Below, one piece after another: positions 30,627 through 40,002 of a DNA stretch of 42,636 bases; the stretch's first letter is position 1, and each line of letters starts with the position of its first letter. Position numbers and translations under genes: made by a program. Source of the stretch: JABCPE02 sp963518955 (GTDB lineage: Bacteria; Bacteroidota; Bacteroidia; Flavobacteriales; Weeksellaceae); NCBI GenBank assembly GCA_963518955.1, contig CAUQKI010000014.1:1-42636 (forward strand), in the 5' to 3' direction. A model generated the notes under the pieces. It made no database searches and was not told the DNA's origin. It saw only the letters and a list, made by a program, of their open reading frames with translations.

Positions 30627-31985
30627 ATGATAAAAAATATCAAAAAGGCATTACTGCTGGGAATCGTACTATTATCCGCTCAAATAAATGCACAGCTGCA
30701 AAAAGGACAGCTTGTGGATGGTATCGCTGCGGTGATTGGAAATGAAATCGTTTTGGAGTCAGACATCACAGAGCAAGAAAACCATGCAAAACAAATGGGC
30801 GAGAAGATTTCTGGTGATAATTGTGAAGTTGTAGAAAGCTTACTAAACAACAGACTTCTAGTATATCATGCAAAAAAAGATACTCTAATCCCGAACAGAA
30901 GCAAGGAAATAAAAGAACAGGTTAATAATAAATATAACCAAATTCTTGGTCAGTTCCCTTCTGAAAAAGCAATGCTGGACACATATAAGTTCAGAAATTC
31001 GGCTGAAATGAAGAATATGATAGAGAAAATAGACTCTGACAGCTACTACGGACAAAGTAAATTTGCTAGAATTACTGAAAAAGCAGATATTACACCAAGT
31101 GAGGTTACTGATTTCTACAATACTTATAAATTCCAATTACCCGAGGTAAAAGAGGAAATCATCTTGTCTCAAATCGTGATGTATCCTAAACTAAATGATA
31201 AACACAGACAAGAGATTATAGATAAACTAAAGAAAATCAAACAAGACATCCTAAATGGAGACGACTTTGAAACTCAAGCCAGAATCCACTCGGAAGATGA
31301 AGGCTCTGCATCTAATGGAGGGCTTTACAAAAATGTTTCTAAAGGAACAATGGTAAAACCTTTCGAAGCAGCAGCTCTCAACTTACAAGAAGGCGAAATA
31401 TCAGACCCTGTGGAAACAGAATATGGATATCATATCATCCAGCTTGTGAAAAAATCAGGAAAAATATACGATGCTAGACATATTCTTATAAAAAATACTC
31501 CAAATGCAGAGGAAATAGAAGCAGCTAAAAAAGAAATGGAAGATATCCGAAAAAGAATCATAAACGGAAAAATCACTTTCAAAGAAGCAGCTACAAAGTA
31601 TTCTGATGACAAAAGCACAAAATACAATGCAGGGATAATCCTTGGCGAAGATGGAGGCTACAAACAGGAAAAACTAAACCTTTCTCCATCTATCTCTTAC
31701 CACATCGCAGGTTATAACAAAGGAGATATCACAGATGTATTTGAGGATGAGCACAATAGAAAAAAAGCTGTAATCTTCATAAAAATAGAAGATGTCATTC
31801 CTGCTCACCAAGTAGACCTTGCTACTGATTTTGAAAGAGTGAAGAATATGGCTCTCAACAAGAAGAAAAACGAAATGCTGGAAAAATGGGCTAAAGAACA
31901 GCTTCCTGATACTTTCATATCTATCGATAAGCGTTATCAAAAATGTTCTTTCTACCCTGCATGGAACAAAACTTCCATAAAATAA
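30627..31985 (+). CDS. Periplasmic peptidylprolyl isomerase, SurA-like
   Basis: A periplasmic chaperone and prolyl isomerase for outer-membrane protein biogenesis. The signal peptide (MIKNIKKALLLGIVLLSAQINAQ) is followed by the SurA N-terminal helical domain with VDGIAAVIGNEIVLESDI (about 30-47). Two parvulin (PPIC) domains follow: the first at about 170-272 (ILSQIVMYPK, GLYKNVSKGTMVKPFEAAAL, EYGYHIIQLVKKSG) and the second at about 275-385 (DARHILIKNTPNAEEI, ITFKEAATKYSDDKSTKYNA). The C-terminal helix returns to the chaperone core. At 452 residues it matches the usual SurA size. It has its own -7 box and terminator and directly precedes parE. Confidence 0.9.
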   Translation: MIKNIKKALLLGIVLLSAQINAQLQKGQLVDGIAAVIGNEIVLESDITEQENHAKQMGEKISGDNCEVVESLLNNRLLVYHAKKDTLIPNRSKEIKEQVNNKYNQILGQFPSEKAMLDTYKFRNSAEMKNMIEKIDSDSYYGQSKFARITEKADITPSEVTDFYNTYKFQLPEVKEEIILSQIVMYPKLNDKHRQEIIDKLKKIKQDILNGDDFETQARIHSEDEGSASNGGLYKNVSKGTMVKPFEAAALNLQEGEISDPVETEYGYHIIQLVKKSGKIYDARHILIKNTPNAEEIEAAKKEMEDIRKRIINGKITFKEAATKYSDDKSTKYNAGIILGEDGGYKQEKLNLSPSISYHIAGYNKGDITDVFEDEHNRKKAVIFIKIEDVIPAHQVDLATDFERVKNMALNKKKNEMLEKWAKEQLPDTFISIDKRYQKCSFYPAWNKTSIK

Positions 31986-31991
31986 TCTAAC

Positions 31992-32019
31992 AAAACCACT
32001 CAATATTTTGGGTGGTTTT
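31992..32019 (+). terminator. Terminator of the SurA-like gene
   Basis: Arms 31992-32003 and 32008-32019 (AAAACCAC outermost, one T-G pair, 4-nt loop) are followed by a run of T. It lies 7 bp past the stop codon. Confidence 0.85.
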
Positions 32020-32062
32020 TTCTTTTTATTACAATGGTTTTTTCTTTAAAGCCATATTTTAT

Positions 32063-32070
32063 TATCTTTG
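32063..32070 (+). promoter_or_regulatory. parE: -7 box of parE (TATCTTTG)
   Basis: Exact TAnnTTTG match 24 bp before the ATG at 32095. It overlaps the first codon of the longer in-frame ATG at 32068, which argues that the longer start is not used. Confidence 0.65.
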
Positions 32071-32094
32071 TCGCTACACTTTTTTGGAAACTTT

Positions 32095-33963
32095 ATGAAC
32101 ACACCACAACAGACAAACTATACAGAAGATAACATCAGAACCCTCGAGCCTCGTGAGCATGTGCGCCTTCGTCCAGGGATGTACATCGGTAAACTGGGAG
32201 ACGGCTCTGCGGCGGATGATGGGATTTATATTCTATTAAAGGAAGTTTTGGATAACTCTATCGATGAATTTCGAATGAAATTTGGGAAGAGAATAGATGT
32301 TAAAATCAATGATGGAAAAGTCACTGTCCGTGATTATGGGCGTGGAATTCCTTTGGGAAAAATCGTAGATGTAGTTTCCAAAATGAATACTGGTGGAAAA
32401 TACGATGACGGCGCCTTTAAAAAATCCATCGGTCTCAATGGTGTAGGAACCAAGGCGGTTAATTTCCTTTCTACTTTTTTCCAAGTAAAATCTGTACGAG
32501 ATGGAAAAACCAAATCAGCCCAATTTCATGAAGGCAAACTAGTGGAAGTAACGGAGGAAACGGACACTACCGAAAAAAACGGAACAGAGGTAAGTTTCAT
32601 TCCTGACAGCACTATTTTCGTAAATTATAAATTTAGAAATGAATATGTGGAGCGTATGCTTCGTAATTATACTTATCTAAATTTAGGGCTAAAAATCTAT
32701 TATAACGACTCTGTTTTCGAATCCGAAAACGGGCTGAAAGACCTATTAGAAGAGGAAATAGACGGCGAAATCCTCTACCCTATCATCCACATAAAGGATG
32801 AAGATATGGAGATAGCGATTACTCATTCGGATAAATCCCAGTCAGAAACCTATTTTTCATTTGTCAATGGACAATACACCTCACAGGGAGGAACCCACCT
32901 GAATGCCTTTAAAGAGGCTTTTGTAAAGACTATCAAAGAGTTTTTTGGGAAAAATTTTGAGGCTGCAGATATTAGAAAATCCATCATTGGTGCGGTGTAC
33001 ATCAATGTTGGAAATCCTGTTTTTGAGTCTCAGACCAAGACCAAATTAGGCTCTACCACTATGGGACAGGATGCGAATGGCAACGAACTGGAAACCATCC
33101 GAACTTTTGTCAATAATTATATGAAAAGCAAACTGGACAATTTCCTTCATAAAAACCCTGAAATTGCCGATGCTATTCACCGTAAAATATTAGTTTCTGA
33201 AAGGGAAAGAAAAGAACTTTCGGGTATTCAAAAATTAGCAAGAGAAAGAGCCAAAAAAGTTTCACTACACAATAAAAAACTAAGAGACTGCCGACAGCAT
33301 TACAACGACCAAAAGGCAGCCAGAAAGACTGAAACTCAAATATTTATAACAGAGGGAGACTCTGCATCTGGCTCTATCACAAAGAGTAGAGATGTGGAAA
33401 CTCAGGCTGTATTTTCGCTAAAAGGAAAACCCCTCAACTGCTACGGACTCACTAAAAAAGTAGTGTATGAAAACGAGGAGTTTAACCTTTTACAAGCCGC
33501 TCTAAATATAGAGGAAAGTTTGGAAGATTTGAGATACAATCAGGTCATCATCGCTACCGATGCCGATGTAGATGGTATGCACATTAGACTTCTGATGATT
33601 ACTTTCTTCCTTCAGTTTTTCCCTGATGTGATTAAAAATGGACATCTATACATTCTCCAAACGCCTTTGTTTAGGGTAAGAAACAAGAAAGAAACGCGCT
33701 ACTGCTACACTGAAGCAGAGCGAATAAAGGCTTTGGAAGATTTAGGAAAAAACCCTGAAATTACGAGGTTTAAAGGGCTTGGAGAAATTTCGCCAGAAGA
33801 ATTTAAACACTTCATCGGGAAAGACATCCGCCTTGAGCCTGTGGTAGTGGGTAAAGACACCACGATAGACCAGCTTTTGGAGTTTTATATGGGAAAAAAT
33901 ACGCCTGATAGACAGAACTTTATCCTTGAAAACTTAGTAGTAGAAGAAGCAATAACAGAGTAA
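32095..33963 (+). CDS. parE: DNA topoisomerase IV subunit B (ParE)
   Basis: ATPase and TOPRIM subunit of the type IIA topoisomerase that decatenates daughter chromosomes; works as an A2B2 complex with ParC. I use the ATG at 32095 (MNTPQQTNYTEDNI, 622 residues) because the in-frame ATG at 32068 overlaps the -7 box. The GHKL ATPase domain has EVLDNSIDEF, DYGRGIPLG and the lid GLNGVGTKAVN. The TOPRIM domain has EGDSASG (420-426) and DADVDG (489-494) with its metal-binding acids. KGKPLNCYG and TRFKGLGE are also present. Lacking the long insertion of enterobacterial GyrB, it is the shorter ParE type. parC is not immediately next: two membrane-protein genes intervene. Confidence 0.96.
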   Translation: MNTPQQTNYTEDNIRTLEPREHVRLRPGMYIGKLGDGSAADDGIYILLKEVLDNSIDEFRMKFGKRIDVKINDGKVTVRDYGRGIPLGKIVDVVSKMNTGGKYDDGAFKKSIGLNGVGTKAVNFLSTFFQVKSVRDGKTKSAQFHEGKLVEVTEETDTTEKNGTEVSFIPDSTIFVNYKFRNEYVERMLRNYTYLNLGLKIYYNDSVFESENGLKDLLEEEIDGEILYPIIHIKDEDMEIAITHSDKSQSETYFSFVNGQYTSQGGTHLNAFKEAFVKTIKEFFGKNFEAADIRKSIIGAVYINVGNPVFESQTKTKLGSTTMGQDANGNELETIRTFVNNYMKSKLDNFLHKNPEIADAIHRKILVSERERKELSGIQKLARERAKKVSLHNKKLRDCRQHYNDQKAARKTETQIFITEGDSASGSITKSRDVETQAVFSLKGKPLNCYGLTKKVVYENEEFNLLQAALNIEESLEDLRYNQVIIATDADVDGMHIRLLMITFFLQFFPDVIKNGHLYILQTPLFRVRNKKETRYCYTEAERIKALEDLGKNPEITRFKGLGEISPEEFKHFIGKDIRLEPVVVGKDTTIDQLLEFYMGKNTPDRQNFILENLVVEEAITE

Positions 33964-33982
33964 AATTTAATATTCAACAATT

Positions 33983-33990
33983 TATTTTTG
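33983..33990 (+). promoter_or_regulatory. -7 box after parE (TATTTTTG)
   Basis: Exact TAnnTTTG match ending 4 bp before the ATG at 33995. If used, the membrane-protein/DUF389/parC run has a start independent of parE. Confidence 0.4.
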
Positions 33991-33994
33991 TATC

Positions 33995-34486
33995 ATGAGA
34001 TTAAGCAACAGAAAAAAAGCACCTATATACAACTTTTTACTAACCTTTTCCCTTCTCTTTACCATAATAGGCAGTGGCATGACTTTTTTGAACATCATAA
34101 AACTACCTGTTTTTGGGAAAATGGCGAGCATTTCTCTTTTATTGATAGGAGTTTCAGGGTTAGTCATTATTTTCCTGAGAGGCCGCCAAATATTTGAATA
34201 CGATAGTGATGGAGAAGCGCTTAACTTCAAAAACCACTCTATCATTCCATTTTTAGGGAAAGAAGCAAAAGATGAATTTCCAAAATACAAACTTGTTTCC
34301 TTTGAAATCGTAAACGCATTGTTATTCAAAAGATTATATATAAAAATCACGAGTAAAAAACACAAAGAAAGTATCCTAAAGTACGATATTTCCTACCTTA
34401 CAAGCAGTGAAATAAGGGATTTGAAACTTTCTTTACAACGAACAATAAAAGCCAACAAAGAAAACAGCGATAACAACGATAGATAG
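33995..34486 (+). CDS. Small two-helix membrane protein of unknown function
   Basis: A 163-residue protein with two membrane helices (about 11-35 and 43-62) followed by a cytosolic domain of beta strands and a helix. The domain contains FEYDSDGEALNFKNHSII, YKLVSFEIVNALLFKRLYIK and SSEIRDLKLSLQRTIK, reminiscent of bacterial PH/YdbT-like domains. Family not recognised. It lies 31 bp after parE and one base before the DUF389 gene, so it is co-transcribed with the latter. Its overall layout (two helices then a PH-like domain) resembles the frameshifted gene at 2251-2726. Confidence 0.75.
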   Translation: MRLSNRKKAPIYNFLLTFSLLFTIIGSGMTFLNIIKLPVFGKMASISLLLIGVSGLVIIFLRGRQIFEYDSDGEALNFKNHSIIPFLGKEAKDEFPKYKLVSFEIVNALLFKRLYIKITSKKHKESILKYDISYLTSSEIRDLKLSLQRTIKANKENSDNNDR

Positions 34487-34487
34487 T

Positions 34488-35771
34488 ATGAAACAACATA
34501 ATTTATTTAACTTACACGAGGGAGAAGAAAAACAAGACAAGGTTTTACAAGATGTCTTAAAAAACATTTCATTCAAAGGGGCTAATCTTTGGATTTTAGC
34601 TTGTGCTATATTCATTGCATCTATTGGTCTGAATGTCAATTCTACAGCTGTGATTATAGGCGCCATGCTGATTTCGCCACTTATGGGACCTATCGTAGGA
34701 ATTGGGGTTGCCCTTGCCATTTATGATTTAACTCTTCTAAAAAAATCAGGAAAAAACCTACTCACCGCCACTATCGTAAGCCTTTTAGTCTCAGCGATTT
34801 ACTTTACTCTCAGTCCCTTTAAAGAGGCTCAATCTGAGATTTTAGCTAGAACATCACCTAATATTTATGATGTTCTGATTGCTTTCATTGGTGGAATTGT
34901 AGGAATAATTTCTATCACCCGTGTAGAAAAAGGAAACCCTATCCCTGGGGTAGCTATTGCCACTGCGCTTATGCCGCCTTTGTGTACGGCGGGGTTTGGG
35001 CTGGCAACTTTCAATTTTAAATTTTTTGCTGGAGCTTTATATTTATATTCTATCAACTGCTTCTTCATCGCCATTGCTACATTTACTATTGTTAAATTCC
35101 TTAAATACAAACCTGTTTCTACTCAGGATAAAAAATTTGACAGAAAAGTAAAATATTCCATCTATATTTTGTTTACTATTATGATTGTTCCAAGTATTTT
35201 CTTGGCTTACCGTCTCATTAGTGATAATAAATACACAAAAAATGTAGAAAATTTCATCAAAAACGAATTTACAGACAGAGGACACACGGTGATTTATAAG
35301 AAAATAAATCAAAATGATACGCCCAAAACCATAGAATTGGTTTTACTAAATCAACGCATGGACAGTATTGAAATTCAAGCGCTTAACAAAAAACTTTCTG
35401 ACACTTATGAAATCAAGGATACAAAACTCCTGATAAAAAATAATTCATCTAATCTAAAAAGTGAGATTTTAGCTGAAATCAACCAGCAGAACAAGGATTT
35501 CTCTGAAAAAGATATCATCATCCAAAACCTTACTGCGGAGCTGAATGAATACAAATTTGATGACCGACAGCTCATCAAAGAACTCAGAATCATTTTCCCA
35601 GAGGTAGAAAATATATCTATCGGAAAACTAAACAGTTACGAAAAAGATTCGCGTAAACAGCAAAATACCATCATCTACGAAACCAAAGGAAAACTAGATG
35701 AAGAAAAGCTGAAAAAATGGCTTCAAACCAAGTTAAACGACCAAAATATCAGACTGATAAACACAAAATAA
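34488..35771 (+). CDS. DUF389 / TIGR00341 family membrane protein
   Basis: A 427-residue protein. The membrane region (about 28-245) has the DUF389 signature: NVNSTAVIIGAMLISPLMGP (51-70), GIGVALAIYDL, IAFIGGIVGIISI and GVAIATALMPPLCTAGFGLA. The remaining 180 residues are a soluble, charged, partly coiled C-terminal domain. Family function is not established; transport of an anion or small solute is a guess. Its stop codon is followed at once by the parC ATG (no spacer), which makes translational coupling with parC likely and is an odd place for a transporter-like gene. Confidence 0.9.
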   Translation: MKQHNLFNLHEGEEKQDKVLQDVLKNISFKGANLWILACAIFIASIGLNVNSTAVIIGAMLISPLMGPIVGIGVALAIYDLTLLKKSGKNLLTATIVSLLVSAIYFTLSPFKEAQSEILARTSPNIYDVLIAFIGGIVGIISITRVEKGNPIPGVAIATALMPPLCTAGFGLATFNFKFFAGALYLYSINCFFIAIATFTIVKFLKYKPVSTQDKKFDRKVKYSIYILFTIMIVPSIFLAYRLISDNKYTKNVENFIKNEFTDRGHTVIYKKINQNDTPKTIELVLLNQRMDSIEIQALNKKLSDTYEIKDTKLLIKNNSSNLKSEILAEINQQNKDFSEKDIIIQNLTAELNEYKFDDRQLIKELRIIFPEVENISIGKLNSYEKDSRKQQNTIIYETKGKLDEEKLKKWLQTKLNDQNIRLINTK

Positions 35772-38330
35772 ATGCAAGAAAACGAACATAAAGAAGAAAC
35801 TCTAAAAAAAATATCTGGGCTTTATCAAGACTGGTTTCTTGATTACGCCTCTTATGTAATTTTGGACCGTGCCATTCCATCTGTTTATGATGGTTTTAAG
35901 CCTGTTCAGCGCCGTATCATGCATTCTATGCGCGAGCTGGAAGATGGAAGATACAACAAGGTGGCGAACATCGTGGGAAACACCATGAAATACCACCCGC
36001 ATGGGGATGCCTCCATCACGGATGCCATGGTGCAGATTGGTCAGAAAGAACTCCTGATAGACACTCAGGGAAACTGGGGAAATATCTACACAGGAGACTC
36101 AGCAGCGGCGGCAAGATACATCGAAGCAAGGCTCACGCCTTTCGCTTTGGAGGTGGTTTTTAACCCTAAAACTACGGAATGGGTAAAATCCTACGATGGA
36201 AGAAACAACGAGCCTGTGGATCTTCCTGTGAAATTCCCACTGCTCCTTGCGCAGGGCGTGGAAGGTATCGGTGTGGGGCTTTCGACGAAGATTATGCCTC
36301 ACAATTTCAATGAGTTACTGGATGCTTCTATTCTTTATCTAAAAGGAAAAAGTTTCCAGCTTTACCCTGATTTCCTTACGGCAGGGCTTCTGGATGTTTC
36401 GAACTATAATGATGGAAAACGAGGTGGAAAAATCCGTGCAAGAGCCAGAATTATTCAAAAAGACAAAAACACTCTATGCATCACAGAGTTACCTTTTTCT
36501 AAAAATACAGGTGACCTGATTGACAGCATTTTAAAAGCTAACGAAAAGGGCAAAATTAAAATCAAAAAGATAGAGGACAATACTTCTGATGAAGTGGAAA
36601 TCAACATCTTACTGGCTAATGATGTTTCGCCAGACATGATGATAGACGCCCTGTATGCTTTCACGGACTGCGAAGTTTCTATTTCACCGAACGCCTGCGT
36701 AATCGTGGGGGATAAACCGATGTTCCTTTCGGTTTCGGAAATACTGAAATACAACACAGACCACACAGTTTCTCTTCTGAAAAAAGAGCTAGAAATAGAA
36801 CTGCACGAGCTTCAAGAAAAATGGCATTTTGCGAGTTTGGAAAAAATCTTCATCGAGAATGAGATTTACCAAGAAATCAAAGGTAAAACCAGCAAAGAAG
36901 AAGTTTATTCGGCGATTGATACTGCTTTAAAACCATTCATTAAAAACCTTATGCGTGAGGTAGTTACGGAGGACATTGCCCGACTGACAGAGCTTCCTTT
37001 CATGAGAATTTCGCGCTATGATAGAGATAAAGCGCTGGAAAACATCGCTGCACTGGAGGACAGAATGGAGCAGGTGAAATATGATTTGGAAAACTTGGTG
37101 GATTACGCCATTAATTATTTCCAAAACATCCAGAAAAAATATGGAAAAGACAAGCCTCGCCGTACAGAAATTCGTGTTTTTGATAATATAGATGCGACCA
37201 ATGTAGCGGTAGCAAACGAGAAATTCTACATCAACAGAGCCGAAGGATTCATCGGAACTTCACTCAAAAAAGATGAATATGTTTTTGACTGTTCAGATTT
37301 AGATGACATCATCACTTTCCGAAAAGATGGAACGATGCAAGTCACCAAAGTGGAAGCGAAAACCTTCATCGGAAAAGATATTCTGCATGTAGGCGTATGG
37401 AAAAAGAACGACAAACGAACCGTTTATAACATGGTCTACCGCGAGGGAAAAGACGGCCCATATTACATGAAAAGGTTTTCGGTAACGGGAGTTATCCGAA
37501 ATAATGAATACAAACTTGCTTCGGATGTAAAAGGCTCAGAAGTGCTGTATTTTTCTGCAAATCCAAACGGAGAGGCCGAAATCATCAGTGTTTTACTAAA
37601 ACCTAGTGCAAGAATCAGAAAAAACAGAATCGATATAGATTTCTCTGATTTAGCGATAAAAGGGCGTGATTCCAAAGGAAATCTCGTAACGAAATATGCC
37701 GTAAAAAAAATAGAACTAAAAGAAGAGGGCATCTCCACGTTGGCTCCGAGAAAAATTTGGTTTGATGAAAGTGTAAGAAGGCTGAATGTAGAAGGCAGAG
37801 GAGTTCTGCTCGGTAATTTCAAAGGAGATGATAAAATACTGACTATCAATACCAAAGGCGAAGCAAAACTAATTTCGTTTGACCTGATGAACCGTTTTGA
37901 TGATGAGTATCTGATTTTGGAAAAATGGCATCCAGAACAGGCTGTTTCGTGCATTTATTATGATGGCGAAAAGGATATTTATTTCATCAAACGATTTTTA
38001 TTAGAAAATACGGCTAATATTCAGAACTTTATGCCGAGTGAGCATCCTAAATCCTTCATAGAATTCGTGGGATCCAGCGATGGCTGCACGGCAGAAATTA
38101 TCTTTGCAAAAGATAAAAACGGAAAGGAAAAAGAACCAGAAACCATTGATATTGATGACTTTATCTCCATTAAAGGAATAAAAGCAATGGGAAATCAGTT
38201 CGTAAAAGAAAAAATAAAATCCATAAATATCACAATTCCAGAACCAAAAGAAGAGGAGGAAGAAGAACCTGTACAGCAGGAAGAAACGGATATTCCAGAA
38301 GATGGAGTTATAGGAGATTTATTTAACTGA
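35772..38330 (+). CDS. parC: DNA topoisomerase IV subunit A (ParC)
   Basis: DNA cleavage and rejoining subunit of topoisomerase IV, partner of ParE. The 852-residue protein has the winged-helix cleavage domain with catalytic Tyr 116 (AAAARYIEARLTPFA). The quinolone-pocket helix reads YHPHGDASITDAM (74-86), with Ala at the position of E. coli ParC Ser 80. The tower and coiled-coil region follows (about 330-460), then a C-terminal beta-pinwheel (about 500-790) with degenerate repeats and an acidic tail rich in Glu (EEEEEEP). The start directly abuts the DUF389 stop. The SprT-like gene begins 7 bp after its end, so parC is inside a long operon. Confidence 0.96.
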   Translation: MQENEHKEETLKKISGLYQDWFLDYASYVILDRAIPSVYDGFKPVQRRIMHSMRELEDGRYNKVANIVGNTMKYHPHGDASITDAMVQIGQKELLIDTQGNWGNIYTGDSAAAARYIEARLTPFALEVVFNPKTTEWVKSYDGRNNEPVDLPVKFPLLLAQGVEGIGVGLSTKIMPHNFNELLDASILYLKGKSFQLYPDFLTAGLLDVSNYNDGKRGGKIRARARIIQKDKNTLCITELPFSKNTGDLIDSILKANEKGKIKIKKIEDNTSDEVEINILLANDVSPDMMIDALYAFTDCEVSISPNACVIVGDKPMFLSVSEILKYNTDHTVSLLKKELEIELHELQEKWHFASLEKIFIENEIYQEIKGKTSKEEVYSAIDTALKPFIKNLMREVVTEDIARLTELPFMRISRYDRDKALENIAALEDRMEQVKYDLENLVDYAINYFQNIQKKYGKDKPRRTEIRVFDNIDATNVAVANEKFYINRAEGFIGTSLKKDEYVFDCSDLDDIITFRKDGTMQVTKVEAKTFIGKDILHVGVWKKNDKRTVYNMVYREGKDGPYYMKRFSVTGVIRNNEYKLASDVKGSEVLYFSANPNGEAEIISVLLKPSARIRKNRIDIDFSDLAIKGRDSKGNLVTKYAVKKIELKEEGISTLAPRKIWFDESVRRLNVEGRGVLLGNFKGDDKILTINTKGEAKLISFDLMNRFDDEYLILEKWHPEQAVSCIYYDGEKDIYFIKRFLLENTANIQNFMPSEHPKSFIEFVGSSDGCTAEIIFAKDKNGKEKEPETIDIDDFISIKGIKAMGNQFVKEKIKSINITIPEPKEEEEEEPVQQEETDIPEDGVIGDLFN

Positions 38331-38337
38331 TTTTGAG

Positions 38338-38928
38338 ATGTATACCGAGTTATTAGAAAGATTTTTGCCTCCAAACAGCATGCCCTACCTAAAAAAATGG
38401 CTGGAAGGGCATATGTGCCATATCAAAGTCACAAAAAACAGACACAGCAAATTAGGAGATTATAAATCAATGCCTAATAACTCCCACCAAATAACCATCA
38501 ATGGAACGCTGGAACCTGAGCTTTTTTTCTTTGTCTTTACGCATGAAATCGGCCATTTAGTGGCTTTTCATGAGAAGAAAAATATTCTTCCACATGGAAA
38601 AGAGTGGAAGGAGACCTTTCGGAAAATGCTTTTGGAGAGTATTTCAATTTATTCCGAGGAGCTGAAACCTTTGATTTTAAATTTTGCTAAAAATCCGAAA
38701 GCCAATTTCATGTCCAGTCCAGAGCTGGTAAAATATTTTGACAGCGAACACTCTGATAATAAAGCCTATGTAGAGGATTTACCCATTGGAGAAAAATTTA
38801 TTTATCAAACAGACATTTACCAGATAGAAGAAAAGAAGAAAAAGCGTTACCTTTGCAAAAATCTCAGTACAGGGAGAATGTATTTATTCAAATCCTGTGC
38901 GAGAGTGGAGCGAACAAATAATGACTAA
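38338..38928 (+). CDS. SprT-like zinc metalloprotease domain protein
   Basis: A 196-residue protein with a zinc-metallopeptidase motif HEIGH (69-73), a third potential ligand in PHGKEW (His 86), and the family pattern YLKKWLEGHMCHIKVTKN and HQITINGTLEPELFFFVFTH. SprT/Spartan-like proteases in eukaryotes cut DNA-protein crosslinks; the bacterial role is uncertain. Its position 7 bp after parC, whose enzyme forms covalent protein-DNA intermediates, is suggestive but not proof. The C-terminal 60 residues lack the zinc-ribbon cysteines of classical SprT. manC begins 8 bp later. Confidence 0.85.
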   Translation: MYTELLERFLPPNSMPYLKKWLEGHMCHIKVTKNRHSKLGDYKSMPNNSHQITINGTLEPELFFFVFTHEIGHLVAFHEKKNILPHGKEWKETFRKMLLESISIYSEELKPLILNFAKNPKANFMSSPELVKYFDSEHSDNKAYVEDLPIGEKFIYQTDIYQIEEKKKKRYLCKNLSTGRMYLFKSCARVERTNND

Positions 38929-38936
38929 CAAAAAAA

Positions 38937-39998
38937 ATGAACCCAAATAATAACTATTGTGTCATAATGGCGGGCGGCATCGGAAGCCGTTTTTGGCCTA
39001 TGAGTACGGCTAAATTTCCTAAACAGTTCCATGATATTTTGGGAACAGGAAAGACCATGATACAGCAGACCTTTGAGCGGATAAAGCAGGTTGTCCCTGT
39101 GGAAAATATTTTTGTGGTAACCAATAAAGAATATTTGGAACTGACATCTGCTCAAATTCCTGAACTTGACAAGAAAAACATCATCGGAGAACCTATGATG
39201 AGAAATACTGCGGCGTGTAACATCTACATAACCAACAAAATAGCAAAAATAAACCCAAATGCTAACATCATTGTACTGCCCGCAGACCATTTGATTTTAA
39301 AAGAAAAAACTTTCTGTGAAAAGATAGAATTTGCTTTTGAAAAGGCGAGCCAGAATGACTATCTCATCACGCTCGGGATACAGCCCACACGCCCTGACAC
39401 AGGCTATGGCTACATTCAGTTTTCGGATGAAAAATCAGCTGAAATATGCAAAGTAAAAACTTTCACTGAAAAGCCTAATTTAGAAACAGCAGAAAAATTC
39501 TTAGCAACGAAAGAATATCTTTGGAATGCTGGAATTTTCATTTGGAATATGAAATCTATCCAAAAAGCCTTTGAAAACTATCTTCCAAAGATGGCAGAAC
39601 AGTTTAAAACAGAGGTATATAACACCGAAAAAGAAGCTCCATACATAGAGGAAATTTACCCTAATGTAGAAAAAATATCGATAGATAACGGAATTTTAGA
39701 AAAGGCCGATAATGTCTATGTGATTCCTGCTGACTTGGGCTGGTCTGATTTGGGAACTTGGACTTCTGTGTTTGAAAATGCTGAGCGAGATGAAAACAAC
39801 AACACCATCTCTAATAACTGCAATGTTTATAACGCAAAAGGAAATATCATCAGACTCAAAAACCCTGAAAAAACCGCTGTGGTCGATGGGCTTACAGACT
39901 ATATAGTGATAGATACGGAGGAGGCGTTGCTCATCTGCCCAAGGAGTAATGACCAGCTTATCAAGGAATATGTAGCTGATTTAGAAAGTAAAAAATAG
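38937..39998 (+). CDS. manC: Mannose-1-phosphate guanylyltransferase
   Basis: Makes GDP-mannose from mannose-1-phosphate and GTP for lipopolysaccharide, capsule or glycoprotein sugars. At 353 residues it has only the nucleotidyltransferase domain and lacks the isomerase half of bifunctional ManC/AlgA. The nucleotide-binding signature is MAGGIGSRFWPMSTAKFPKQ (11-30), PADHLI holds the metal Asp (about 118), FTEKPN the sugar-phosphate Lys (about 178), and LWNAGIFIWNM and ADLGWSDLGTW are family motifs. It lies 8 bp after the SprT-like gene and 4 bp before a membrane protein gene, inside the parC operon. No other GDP-sugar genes are in the window. Confidence 0.93.
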   Translation: MNPNNNYCVIMAGGIGSRFWPMSTAKFPKQFHDILGTGKTMIQQTFERIKQVVPVENIFVVTNKEYLELTSAQIPELDKKNIIGEPMMRNTAACNIYITNKIAKINPNANIIVLPADHLILKEKTFCEKIEFAFEKASQNDYLITLGIQPTRPDTGYGYIQFSDEKSAEICKVKTFTEKPNLETAEKFLATKEYLWNAGIFIWNMKSIQKAFENYLPKMAEQFKTEVYNTEKEAPYIEEIYPNVEKISIDNGILEKADNVYVIPADLGWSDLGTWTSVFENAERDENNNTISNNCNVYNAKGNIIRLKNPEKTAVVDGLTDYIVIDTEEALLICPRSNDQLIKEYVADLESKK

Positions 39999-40002
39999 GA
40001 AA

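Noticed and set aside
32068..32094. Longer ParE start at 32068
   Set aside because: The ATG overlaps the TATCTTTG promoter box, so it would not be in the transcript.
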